64,000 nucleotides of DNA from Streptomyces sp. SID12488 (GTDB taxonomy: Bacteria > Actinomycetota > Actinomycetes > Streptomycetales > Streptomycetaceae). The stretch covers positions 1 through 64,000 of the forward strand of contig NZ_JAAGLT010000029.1 in assembly GCF_010548275.1 (NCBI RefSeq), given 5' to 3'. The translations under genes were made by a program, and so were the position numbers. Below the pieces are notes generated by a model. The model ran no database searches. It had not been told where the DNA came from and was given only the letters and a program-made list of their open reading frames with translations. Numbering within the stretch: the first letter of the stretch is position 1; every line of letters starts with the position of its first letter. Below are positions 7,482 to 15,370 of this stretch, piece by piece.

Positions 7482-8840
7482 TCAGACACCCCACGGCAGC
7501 CAGGCCCGCACGGCGAATCCCCCGGCCCCGTCTGCGCCCTCACCGCCGCCCCCGTCCGCCTCCGCGCCGTGTTCCAGCCGGCCGCCCGCCAGCGTCGCGC
7601 GCTCGGTCAGGCCGATGAGGCCCTGTCCGGAGCCGGGGACGTGCGGGACCTCCCCCGGGGGCGCGGGATTGCGTACGGAGACGGTCAGGCCGTCGCCCGG
7701 GGCGCCCGCGAGGGACACCGTGACCTCGGCACCCGGGGCGTGCTTGCGGGCGTTCGTGAGGCCCTCCTGGACGATCCGGTAGGCGGTGCGGCCGATGGAG
7801 GCGGGTACGGCGGCCGGTGCCGTCACACGGCTGTCCAGCACGATCTTCATGCCGGCCTCGCGGGATTCGCTCACCAGGGTGTCGAGCGCGGCCAGCGTCG
7901 GCTGCGGGCGGCCGGCCTCCTCCGCCTCGCCGGTCCGCAGGACGCCGATGATCTCCCGCAGGTCCTGGAGGGCGTCGTGCGCGCTCTCCCTGATGACCCC
8001 GGCGGCCCGCGCGACCTCCTCGCGAGGTGCGTCGGGCCGGAACTCGAGGGCGCCGGCGTGGACGCTCAGCAGGGTGAGTCGATGGGCGAGCACGTCGTGC
8101 ATCTCGCGCGCGATGGCCTCGCGGGCGAGCCGCTGCGCCTGCTCGGCCCGCAGCGACGCCTCCGTCTCGGCCCGCCGCAGCCGGTCCCGCAGGCTCAGCA
8201 TGAGCTGCCGTTTGGCCCGCACGAACATGCCCCAGCCGACCGCGGTTGCGGTCAGTAGCACGCTGAGGACCACCGCGACGACGTACGGCAGGTCCGGGTC
8301 GGGGCGCAGCCAGAAGTAGAACGGGAGCACCGCGGCGGAGGCGGCGCCGACCAGGCCGGCGTACCGGAAGGGCCGGTGCACGGCGAGGGAGAAGAGGGCG
8401 ACCAGGCCGGCGCCGCCCGCCGTGCTCGACACGAGGCTGACCGCGAGCATCGCGACGGCGAGGCCGAGCGGCCAGCGGCGCCGCAGCCAGACGGCGGCGC
8501 AGGCGAGGGCGCCGAGCCACTGGTCGACGACGGCGACGGCGTGGGGGGTGTTCGGGTCGCCGGCCAGGGCGTCGGCGCCCAGCACGCCGACGAGGACGGC
8601 CAGCAGGAAGCAGGTGAAGTCGACGACCCAGTCGCGCGCGGTGCGCCGGGGTTGCGCGGACCTGCCGAACCACCCGATCCGTCCGGCCCGCTCCCGCGCG
8701 GAGCCGGAACCAGGATGAGGACCTGGACCGGAACCGGGGTCGTGGTCGAGTTCGTCGAGCACGGCCGACGGGAAGAGCCAGCGGCGCCCGGGGAACGCCG
8801 CCGGTGCCTCGGGCACGGATGTCGGTCTGTCAGCACTCAC
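7482..8840 (-). CDS. sensor histidine kinase (NarL-partner type, HisKA_3)
   Basis: A 452-residue membrane kinase. A disordered Gly/Pro-rich N-terminus (GSGPGPHPGSGS) is followed by about four to six hydrophobic segments between residues 70 and 205, then a coiled dimerisation region and the H-box REMHDVLAHRLTLLSVHAG near residue 250. The ATPase domain has an N-box (EGLTNARKHAPGAEVTV) and a G-box (GSGQGLIGLTERATLAGG). This is the class that phosphorylates LuxR-type regulators, so the response regulator at 5618-6298 is the natural partner. The GTG at 8840 was chosen; a TTG nine bases upstream is a poor alternative. A TAGTTT -10-like box ends about nine bases before the GTG and there is no Shine-Dalgarno, so the mRNA may be leaderless. 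Confidence 0.9.
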   Translation of the reverse strand: MSADRPTSVPEAPAAFPGRRWLFPSAVLDELDHDPGSGPGPHPGSGSARERAGRIGWFGRSAQPRRTARDWVVDFTCFLLAVLVGVLGADALAGDPNTPHAVAVVDQWLGALACAAVWLRRRWPLGLAVAMLAVSLVSSTAGGAGLVALFSLAVHRPFRYAGLVGAASAAVLPFYFWLRPDPDLPYVVAVVLSVLLTATAVGWGMFVRAKRQLMLSLRDRLRRAETEASLRAEQAQRLAREAIAREMHDVLAHRLTLLSVHAGALEFRPDAPREEVARAAGVIRESAHDALQDLREIIGVLRTGEAEEAGRPQPTLAALDTLVSESREAGMKIVLDSRVTAPAAVPASIGRTAYRIVQEGLTNARKHAPGAEVTVSLAGAPGDGLTVSVRNPAPPGEVPHVPGSGQGLIGLTERATLAGGRLEHGAEADGGGGEGADGAGGFAVRAWLPWGV

Positions 8841-9018
8841 GGTCGACAAAACTACGCAGTGCCGGCCCCCGCCACCCCCGCCGAGTCATGATCGTCGACC
8901 AAAGTCGCGCCGCCGCAGACTTTCGGCGCCGTTTCCGGGAGCGACCGGCGACTTAGGGGGTGGACGCCTCGCCCTGCGGCCGATGGAGGCGAGGAGTCCG
9001 CGGGCCGAGGATCTCGAC

Positions 9019-9219
9019 ATGAAGCAGCTACTGGAAATCGCTGGTTTCGTCGCTCTGGTGCAGGGCGCCGCGGGCCTGCTGCAGGCATTCACCGACCTGC
9101 GATGGGGCCTCGTACAGAAGCTCGGTTTTCTCGACGGTTACGAGATCTACGCGAGTGTGGCGCTGCTCGTCCTGTCGTTCGCCTTGTTCGCTGCCGCCGA
9201 GAACCGGAAGCCCGGGTGA
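9019..9219 (+). CDS. small two-helix membrane protein, unknown function
   Basis: A 66-residue protein starting MKQLLEIAGFVALVQGAAGL. It has two hydrophobic segments (about residues 5-25 and 44-60) separated by a polar hairpin DLRWGLVQKLGFLDGYE, and ends in a charged tail ENRKPG. GAGGAT precedes the ATG. Coding-type third-base composition and the clean two-helix design support a real gene; I know similar small membrane proteins in Streptomyces but no function. It stands alone between the divergent kinase and the convergent RNase gene. Confidence 0.65.
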   Translation: MKQLLEIAGFVALVQGAAGLLQAFTDLRWGLVQKLGFLDGYEIYASVALLVLSFALFAAAENRKPG

Positions 9220-9303
9220 CCGAAGTGGGGTTCGGCGGGACCGAAGTGGGGTTCGGCCCGGTCCGGGCTTCCGGCGGGTCGCACTGTTCGCTGGACGGCG
9301 GTG

Positions 9304-9699
9304 TCAGCAGCCGTAGTCGATCAGATCGAACGACGCGTAGTGGTCGGCGGTGTAGTAGTCCTCCTGGCTCTCCTCACCGGTGATGATGCGGCGCGCACCG
9401 CGCGTGGAGGAGCCGGGGGTCTTGACCGTGTACTCGTGGTAATAGCCGGTGGAGTGCGAAGGCAGGAGGCGCTCCCGGTTCTGGAAGACTCCGCCGTCCT
9501 GCGAATACGGGTAGGGGCCGCCCTTCGCGATCAGGTTGAGCGTGGTGTGGGCCTGCGACGGCAGGTCGCCGTAGCAGATGCTGCCGACCGCCGAGGTGGC
9601 GGCACCGGCCGTGCCGACGGTGACGGCACCGCCGACCAGGAGAGCGGACAGAACCGCGGCCGCGGCTCCGATACGAGTGATCCGTGGGGGGAATCTCAT
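9304..9699 (-). CDS. secreted guanyl-specific ribonuclease (RNase Sa/T1 family)
   Basis: A 131-residue precursor: a signal peptide of about 33 residues (MRFPPRITRI, a hydrophobic run, then AGAA) and a mature RNase of about 97 residues. It cuts RNA after guanine through a 2',3'-cyclic phosphate intermediate. The catalytic triad of RNase Sa (Glu54, Arg69, His85) maps exactly by spacing to Glu89, Arg104 and His120, and the single disulfide maps to Cys42-Cys131. The hallmark strings PYPYSQDGGVFQNRE and YYHEYTVKTPG are present. GAGGGC precedes the ATG. These toxic enzymes are usually held in check by barstar-like inhibitors; none is adjacent here, though secretion itself may protect the cell. Confidence 0.95.
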   Translation of the reverse strand: MRFPPRITRIGAAAAVLSALLVGGAVTVGTAGAATSAVGSICYGDLPSQAHTTLNLIAKGGPYPYSQDGGVFQNRERLLPSHSTGYYHEYTVKTPGSSTRGARRIITGEESQEDYYTADHYASFDLIDYGC

Positions 9700-9855
9700 G
9701 CCCTCATGATGACGCGCGTAGACAGTGGCATGTCAATGACAACTCCGGAGTATTTCCCGTCCTGCCCGATGAATTTTCGCGGAGTTAACGTGCGGCTGGA
9801 CGTCAGTGTCCGCTCACCGCCAGCACACGCTGTCGCCCACCGCTGCAATGGCCGC

Positions 9856-10602
9856 ATGACAACTTCTCAAGGACCTCTGAACGGCAAGGTCGCACTGGTG
9901 ACCGGCGGCAGCCGAGGCATCGGAGCGGCGACGGCGCTGCGGCTCGCCCAGGAGGGCGCTGACGTGGCCGTCACCTACGTGAACGGGAAGGAGGCGGCGC
10001 AGGACGTCGTACGGGCCGTAGAGGCGCTGGGACGCCGCGCGGTGGCCCTGCGGGCGGACTCGGCGGACGCGGCCGAGGCCGCCGGGGCGGTGGAACGTAC
10101 CGCCGAGGCGCTCGGTGGCCTGGACGTGCTGGTGAACAACGCGGGCGTCGGTGTCCTCGGACCGCTGCCCGACCTGGCCCTCTCGGACGTCGACCACGTG
10201 CTGGCGGTGAACGTGCGCGGCGTGTTCCTGGTCTCCCAGGCCGCCGCCGCGCGCATGACGTCCGGCGGCCGGATCATCACGATCGGCACCTGTATGACGC
10301 AGCGCGTGCCCGGCCCCGGCGGCACCCTGTACGCGATGAGCAAGTCCGCCCTGGTGGGTCTGACAAAGGCGCTGGCCAGAGAACTGGGCGCCCGTGGAAT
10401 CACGGCGAACATCGTGCACCCGGGCCCCATCGACACGGACATGAACCCGGCGAACGGCCCGTACGCGGCTGCCCAGTCCGCGCTGACCGCCCTCGGCCGC
10501 TTCGGCCGGACGGAGGAGGTGGCGACAACCGTCGCCCATCTCGCGACGGCCGCCTACGTCACAGGCGCCGAATACTCCGTGGACGGCGGCCACGCGGCAT
10601 AA
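9856..10602 (+). CDS. short-chain dehydrogenase/reductase
   Basis: A 248-residue SDR of the classical, FabG-like type. The cofactor motif TGGSRGIG is at residues 16-23, NNAG near 94-97, the active-site YxxxK is YAMSK, and the tail has the usual VTGAEYSVDGGHAA. It reduces a carbonyl or oxidises an alcohol using NAD(P)H. The usual catalytic Ser about 13-14 residues before the Tyr is replaced: the stretch reads TIGTCMTQRVPGPGG, with Thr and Cys there. Thr may substitute, but activity is less certain. The closest subfamily in memory has PGPIDTDMNPANG after the active site, as here. Its 3' end runs into the hairpin minisatellite. Confidence 0.88.
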   Translation: MTTSQGPLNGKVALVTGGSRGIGAATALRLAQEGADVAVTYVNGKEAAQDVVRAVEALGRRAVALRADSADAAEAAGAVERTAEALGGLDVLVNNAGVGVLGPLPDLALSDVDHVLAVNVRGVFLVSQAAAARMTSGGRIITIGTCMTQRVPGPGGTLYAMSKSALVGLTKALARELGARGITANIVHPGPIDTDMNPANGPYAAAQSALTALGRFGRTEEVATTVAHLATAAYVTGAEYSVDGGHAA

Positions 10603-10629
10603 GGGCCGGCCCAGACCCTCTCCGGGACA

Positions 10630-11075
10630 CAGTCCCCTCCGGGGGCGCGGGCAGAGCCCCGAAGCGGGGTGCGGTGACAGCCCTGGAGCCGGCCCCGGGG
10701 GCGCAGGGTCAGAGACCCGAGCGGGGCTCGGGAGCACAGCCCCGACCGGGGTGCAGGGGACGTAGTCCTGAACCAGGTCCAGGGGCACAGCCCCAAGCGG
10801 GTCCAGGGGCGCAGGCCCGGCTGGCCCAGAGGCATAGCCCCCGGGCGGGGCCCAGGCGACGCAGTCCCAAGCGGGGTCCAAGGGCATAGCCCCAGGCGAG
10901 TCCAGGGGCACGCCCCGCCGGGGTGCAGGGGACGCAGTCCCCGCCGGGGTGCAGGGGACGCAGTCCCCGCCGGGATGCAGGGGACGCAGTCCCCGCCGGG
11001 GTGCAGGGGACGCAGTCCCCGCCGGGGTGCAGGGGGGCTGCGCCCCTGGTGGGGTCGAAGGGGCGGAGCCCCTGG
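10630..11075. repeat. minisatellite of ~26-30-bp hairpin units between convergent genes
   Basis: The intergenic region holds roughly a dozen and a half units of the form GGGG-x-CAG-GGGACGCAGTCCC-C. Four consecutive units are nearly identical at 26 bases each (10920-10945, 10946-10971, 10972-10997 with one change, 10998-11023); those further left are degenerate in sequence and length. Each unit contains GGGGACGCAGTCCCC, a short self-complementary stem. Reading frames cross the array on both strands but are artefacts of the repeat. The array lies between the 3' ends of the SDR and allantoicase genes and may act as a bidirectional transcription block. Confidence 0.85.
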
Positions 11076-11193
11076 GGATGGGACGGGTAGGGGCGGCGGG
11101 GGCGAGGAAACGGGCCGGGGCCGACGTCCTGGCCCGGCAGGCCACTCACCTGCCCCGCACCCCCGTACTCCCGCGTCACCGCCGGAGGCCCCC

Positions 11194-12309
11194 TCAGCCC
11201 CCGAGCCCCCCGTACCGGGCCACCAGTTCCCCCGCCCCCTCCTCCGTCAGAGAGCCGAACAGCCGCAGCCGTGAGATCCCGCCGTCCGGATAGATGTCCA
11301 CGCGCGCGTGCGTGCCCGCCGCCGGGGCCGGCAGGACGAACCGGTGGTTGGTGTCGGGCTGGAGGCGGGTGCGCGGGAGGATCTCCGTCCACTCACCGTC
11401 CTCGCCGTCACGGAGCGACACCGTCGCCCAGCCCGCGCTGTTCCCCTTCAGATACGCCGTGTCGATCTCGACGGCCCGGATCTCCGACCGCGCCACCAGC
11501 CGGTAGCGGATCCAGTCGTTGCCCTGGTCGCGGCGGCGACGCGTCTCCCACCCGTCGTCCATCTTCCGGGAGCGCCCCGGCTGGATGGTGTTCGACGCCG
11601 GCGAGTAGAACAGGTCGGACGCGTCCTCGGCCCGGCCGCCGTTCTCCAGGGCGACCACGTCGAAGGTGCCCAGCGCCGCCAGCCAGGCAGGGTCGGGGAC
11701 GACCTCGCCGTACACCCGCAGGCGCGCGATCCCCCCGTCGGGATGCTGGTTCACCCGCAGGTGCGTGAAGCGCTGTTCGAGCGACACCTCGAAGCCGTTC
11801 GCCGCGTGACCGCCCACCTTCGTGCGCGGCACCAGCGTCATCCACTTCACGTCGTCCGCCAGCAGCTCCCCGGAGGACGGGGAGCCGGGCACCGACACGC
11901 CCTCTACCGACACGGCCTGCGGGTAGTTGCCGCGGAAGTGGGCCGTGTCGACCACGATGCCGCGTACGACGCCCGGCGCGCCGAGCCGTACCAGCGCCCA
12001 GTCGTGGTCCTCCGCCGTCGGCCACGGGTGTTCGGCGGACGCGCCGCGCCGGCGCCGGGTCTCCCAGCCGTCCATGATCTTGCCCTTGTGGCCGAAGTGC
12101 TCGGGCACGAACTCGGCGGGCCCGGGCACGAGCATGTTCTCGCGGTCTGCGAAGAACTCGTCGTTGGCGGCGATCACCCCGGCCCCGAGGCGGCGGTCGG
12201 CGAGATTGGCGTACTGGGTGAAGGGGAGGTCCACGGTGCGGTAGTCCGCGTACGGGTCACCGCCTCCGTAGGGGTTCGCGTCGCCGGTGAAGCTCGGAAT
12301 CGCGGTCAC
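11194..12309 (-). CDS. alc: allantoicase
   Basis: A 371-residue enzyme that hydrolyses allantoate to ureidoglycolate and urea, in purine catabolism. It is built from two homologous beta-jelly-roll halves, visible as paired motifs: IMDGWETRRRR with WALVRLG then GNYPQ, and KMDDGWETRRRR with WIRYRLV then GNSAG; also VNQHPDGGIARLRVYG and VDIYPDGGISRLRLFG. The GTG start at 12309 gives MTAIPSFTGDANPYGGGDPY, the normal N-terminus. It follows allantoinase on the same strand after 92 bases, so both are probably expressed from the allB promoter. Its 3' end faces the minisatellite. Confidence 0.96.
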   Translation of the reverse strand: MTAIPSFTGDANPYGGGDPYADYRTVDLPFTQYANLADRRLGAGVIAANDEFFADRENMLVPGPAEFVPEHFGHKGKIMDGWETRRRRGASAEHPWPTAEDHDWALVRLGAPGVVRGIVVDTAHFRGNYPQAVSVEGVSVPGSPSSGELLADDVKWMTLVPRTKVGGHAANGFEVSLEQRFTHLRVNQHPDGGIARLRVYGEVVPDPAWLAALGTFDVVALENGGRAEDASDLFYSPASNTIQPGRSRKMDDGWETRRRRDQGNDWIRYRLVARSEIRAVEIDTAYLKGNSAGWATVSLRDGEDGEWTEILPRTRLQPDTNHRFVLPAPAAGTHARVDIYPDGGISRLRLFGSLTEEGAGELVARYGGLGG

Positions 12310-12401
12310 GGTGATCAGTTCTGCCTTTCGGAGTCGGCGCTGCGGGTGCCGGTAAACAGAAAAAAGGGGGAGGGCGGAGAGGGCGGAGAGGGAAGGCCTG
12401 A

Positions 12402-13742
12402 TCAAGGGATGCGAGTGAGGAGTTGCCCCTTGGGTTCGGTGAACTCGCCCTCCGTCACGATGCGTTCGCCCCGCAGCCACGTCGACCTGACGACACCGCT
12501 GAGGGTCTTGCCCGCGTACGCCGTCACGCGGTTGCGGTGCTCCAGGGCCGCCGGGTCCACGGTGAACGTCTCGTCCGGCGCGAGTACCGCGAAGTCGGCG
12601 TCCCGGCCTGCCTCGATGGCGCCCTTGCGCGCGCCGAGGCCCACCAGTGCGGCCGTACGCGTGGACATCCAGCGCACGACGTCCTCCAGGGAGTGGCCCC
12701 GCTGCCGTGCCTCGGTCCACACCGCCGCGAGGCTCAGCTGGAGCCCCGAGATGCCGCCCCACGCCGTGGCGAAGTCGGCGGTCTTGAGGTCGGCGGTGGA
12801 CGGTGAGTGGTCGGTGACCACGCAGTCGATCGTGCCGTCGGCGAGTGCCTGCCACAGCAGGTCCTGGTTGGCGGCCTCGCGGATGGGCGGGCAGCACTTG
12901 AACTCGCTGGCCCCGTCCGGGACTTCCTCGGCGGTGAGGGTCAGATAGTGCGGACACGTCTCCACGGTGATCCGCACCCCCTCCGCCTTCGCTGCCGCGA
13001 TCAGCGGCAGCGCGTCGCTCGACGACAGGTGCAGGACGTGCACGCGCGCGTGCAGGCGCTTCGCCTGCTCGATCAGGTTCGCGATCGCCCTGTCCTCCGC
13101 GCCGCGCGGGCGAGAGGCGAGGAAGTGGGCGTACTCGGGGCCACCCCGCTGCGGGGCCGAGTCGAGGTGGTGCGGGTCCTCGGCGTGCACGATCAGGAGT
13201 CCGTCGAAGCCGGCGATCTCGGTCATCGACCGGGCGAGTCGCTCCTGGTCGAGGTGCGGGAACTCGTCCACGCCGGACGGCGACAGGAACGCCTTGAAGC
13301 CGAAGACGCCGGCGTCGTGAAGGGGACGCAGGTCCTTGACGTTGTCGGGCAGCGCGCCGCCCCAGAATCCGACGTCGATGTGCGCCTTGCTTGCGGCCAC
13401 CTCCCGCTTCGTACGGAGGTGGCCGACCGTCGTCGTCGGCGGGACGGAGTTGAGTGGCATGTCGACGAGGGTGGTGATGCCACCGGCCGCCGCGGCACGG
13501 GTAGCGGTCCAGAAGCCCTCCCACTCCGTGCGCCCGGGGTCGTTGACGTGCACGTGGGTGTCGACCAGCCCGGGCAGCAGGACGTCGTCACCGAAGTCCT
13601 CCAGGCGCGCGCCGGACGGCACCTCGGCCTCGTACGGGAGTACGGCCGTGATCCGGCCGTCGGCGACCGTGACGGTGGCCGCACGCGTCCCCTCGGGCGT
13701 GATGACGCGCGTCGAACGCAACACCAGTTCGATGTCGGACAC
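12402..13742 (-). CDS. allB: allantoinase
   Basis: A 446-residue cyclic amidohydrolase that opens the hydantoin ring of allantoin to give allantoate. The binuclear metal ligands of the family are all visible: DTHVHVND, the Lys in GFKAFLSPSG expected to be carboxylated, His in LLIVHAEDPHH, His in HVLHLSSSD, and Asp in VVTDHSPS. The start is a GTG at 13742 with AGAGGGG about six bases upstream. The upstream promoter carries two adjacent palindromes (see 13784-13820), and the divergent gene is the IclR-type regulator AllR. It is the first gene of an allB-alc transcript. Confidence 0.97.
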   Translation of the reverse strand: MSDIELVLRSTRVITPEGTRAATVTVADGRITAVLPYEAEVPSGARLEDFGDDVLLPGLVDTHVHVNDPGRTEWEGFWTATRAAAAGGITTLVDMPLNSVPPTTTVGHLRTKREVAASKAHIDVGFWGGALPDNVKDLRPLHDAGVFGFKAFLSPSGVDEFPHLDQERLARSMTEIAGFDGLLIVHAEDPHHLDSAPQRGGPEYAHFLASRPRGAEDRAIANLIEQAKRLHARVHVLHLSSSDALPLIAAAKAEGVRITVETCPHYLTLTAEEVPDGASEFKCCPPIREAANQDLLWQALADGTIDCVVTDHSPSTADLKTADFATAWGGISGLQLSLAAVWTEARQRGHSLEDVVRWMSTRTAALVGLGARKGAIEAGRDADFAVLAPDETFTVDPAALEHRNRVTAYAGKTLSGVVRSTWLRGERIVTEGEFTEPKGQLLTRIP

Positions 13743-13783
13743 CCGGACCCCTCTCTGTCGCTCTGGCGCTGTGAATTCCGCCG

Positions 13784-13820
13784 TTAACTTCCACGTAACG
13801 GAATTCAACTTTCTGTTGAA
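13784..13820 (-). promoter_or_regulatory. allB promoter with two abutting operators
   Basis: TTCCACGTAACGGAA (13789-13803), a TTCC-N7-GGAA palindrome, directly abuts TTCAACTTTCTGTTGAA (13804-13820), a TTCAAC-N5-GTTGAA palindrome. On the minus strand a -35 candidate TTGAAT (13808-13803) and a -10 candidate TAACGG (13786-13781) are 16 bases apart, so the first palindrome fills the spacer and the second covers the -35 box. TTAAC-TTCCAC-GTAAC (13784-13799) also loosely fits a GlnR box. The TTCC/GGAA site is attributed to AllR by its recurrence at other pathway promoters. Confidence 0.7.
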
Positions 13821-13917
13821 GGAGTCTTCACGGAGGGCATCGCACCGTCAAGAGCCACCCTGCCGACCCACCCGACCCGACGCCAGCCGGGGTCGATCGG
13901 GGCAGCGATCTGGATGT

Positions 13918-13947
13918 TTCCACAACGCGGAATTAGGTTTCCGGAAA
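13918..13947 (+). promoter_or_regulatory. candidate AllR operator upstream of allR
   Basis: TTCCACAACGCGGAA (13918-13932) is a second TTCC-N7-GGAA palindrome in the divergent allB-allR region, followed five bases later by TTTCCGGAAA (13938-13947), which pairs the same half-sites without the spacer. It lies about 90 bases before the allR start, so it may serve autorepression. No clear -35/-10 pair was found for allR. Confidence 0.6.
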
Positions 13948-14033
13948 ACAGAACGTAGCCATACGCCAGAAGGCCGTCAAGCAACCGCCCGGTAGGCTGC
14001 ACCATCGCCTGTCAGCAGTGAAAGGAACGCGCC

Positions 14034-14840
14034 GTGCCGACGCCCAGCGCCAGCTCCACCGACGCCGCCAAACCCGCCGCCGCCAGCGGCGGTGTCCAGT
14101 CCCTGGAGCGTGCCTTCGATCTGCTGGAGCGCATGGCGGACGCGGGCGGCGAAGTCGGCCTCAGCGAGCTGTCCGTGAGTAGCGGGCTGCCCCTGCCCAC
14201 CATCCACCGGCTCATGCGCACGCTCGTGACCTGCGGTTACGTCCGCCAGCAGCCCAACCGCCGGTACGCGCTGGGCCCGCGTCTGATCCGCCTCGGCGAG
14301 TCCGCGTCCCGGCTGCTCGGCACCTGGGCCCGCCCCTATCTGGCCCGGCTGGTCGAGGAGACCGGCGAGACGGCCAACATGGCGCTCCTGGACGGCGACG
14401 AGATCGTGTACGTGGCGCAGGTTCCGTCCAAGCACTCGATGCGCATGTTCACGGAGGTGGGCCGGCGCGTCCTGCCGCACTCCACCGGCGTCGGCAAGGC
14501 ACTGCTCGCCGGCTTCCCGCCGGACGAGGTGCGTTCCCTGCTCGCCCGTACGGGCATGCCGGCCGCGACGGAGAAGACGCTCACGACCCCGGACGGCTTC
14601 CTGGCCGCTCTGGAGGACGTGCGGCGCCTCGGTTACGCGGTCGACGACAACGAGCAGGAGATCGGCGTCCGTTGTCTCGCGGTCTCCGTGCCCGACTCCC
14701 CCACCGCCGCCGCGATCTCGATCTCGGGCCCGGCGGGCCGGGTCACCGAGGAGGCGACGGAGAAGATCGTGCCCGTGCTGAAGCAGGTCGCGGCCGAGTT
14801 GTCGGTGGCACTGGCCAGTTCGGGCAACCCCGCCCACTGA
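14034..14840 (+). CDS. allR: IclR-family regulator of allantoin catabolism
   Basis: A 268-residue regulator. The N-terminal winged helix (about residues 20-80) contains SLERAFDLLERMADAGGEVGLSELS and LPTIHRLMRTLVTCGYV. The IclR effector domain (about 90-260) contains GETANMALLDGDEIVYVAQ, the glyoxylate-type pocket region LPHSTGVGKALLAGFP, and GYAVDDNEQEIGVRCLAVSV. AllR-type proteins repress allantoin genes and are released by allantoin-pathway metabolites such as allantoate or glyoxylate; which one acts here is not visible. The GTG start follows GAAAGGAACGCGCC. Placement divergent to allB and the shared TTCC-N7-GGAA operators support the assignment. Confidence 0.9.
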   Translation: MPTPSASSTDAAKPAAASGGVQSLERAFDLLERMADAGGEVGLSELSVSSGLPLPTIHRLMRTLVTCGYVRQQPNRRYALGPRLIRLGESASRLLGTWARPYLARLVEETGETANMALLDGDEIVYVAQVPSKHSMRMFTEVGRRVLPHSTGVGKALLAGFPPDEVRSLLARTGMPAATEKTLTTPDGFLAALEDVRRLGYAVDDNEQEIGVRCLAVSVPDSPTAAAISISGPAGRVTEEATEKIVPVLKQVAAELSVALASSGNPAH

Positions 14841-14887
14841 CCCGCGACCTCCGCCCACCGGCCCGCCGCCTCTCGGGCGGGCCGCCG

Positions 14888-15175
14888 TCAGCGGCGCGGT
14901 GGTTTCCCGAACAGGTCCACCGCGGCGCGGACGTCCGACAGGCCCCGGGCGAGCGCGCTGACCGAGCCGATGGCGCCGGCGATCAGGAGTAACGAGCGGC
15001 GCAGGCGCGGGATTTCGGGGCTGCCGGTGATCGTCATCGCGGCCAGGCAGGCCAGTTCGTCCTCGGCGATGCCACGGTCGGGGAACTCGGCCGGATGCGC
15101 GGCGAGTTCACGGCGCAGCCGGGACACCGCGGTCCGCAACCCCGCCACTCTCGGATCCTCGTCGCTGCCGGTCAC
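14888..15175 (-). CDS. DUF5955-family protein
   Basis: A 95-residue, probably all-helical soluble protein. I recognise the strings LRRELAAHPAEFPDRGIAEDELA and RLRRSLLLIAGAIGSVSALA from a small actinobacterial family (DUF5955) of unknown function. A GTG at 15175 with AGAGG about seven bases upstream is preferred; an in-frame start at 15304 would add a low-complexity leader. It is convergent with allR and has no obvious link to purine metabolism. Confidence 0.75.
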   Translation of the reverse strand: MTGSDEDPRVAGLRTAVSRLRRELAAHPAEFPDRGIAEDELACLAAMTITGSPEIPRLRRSLLLIAGAIGSVSALARGLSDVRAAVDLFGKPPRR

Positions 15176-15370
15176 CGACCTCTGTCCCAAGCTCCGCAAC
15201 ACGGCTCCCCCACTGGCCCCCACACGCGTCCCGCACACCCCCGTCGCGCTGGTCGGGCGCCGGGGACGCGGGACAGTAAACGCCACCCGCGCGACGGGCG
15301 CCACACCAAGGGCCGAAATTCAGCCCATGAACACCGCCGGTCCGACCCCGGGGTCAGGTATGCAGGAGGC

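Noticed and set aside
10630..11075. The regular repeats between the SDR and allantoicase genes looked at first like a CRISPR array.
   Set aside because: The units follow each other without unique spacers, are GC-rich minisatellites, and no cas genes are present.
13784..13799. TTAAC-TTCCAC-GTAAC as a GlnR nitrogen-control box at allB.
   Set aside because: It fits the loose consensus, but it lies wholly within the AllR site region and was not seen at the other pathway promoters, so it is noted only.
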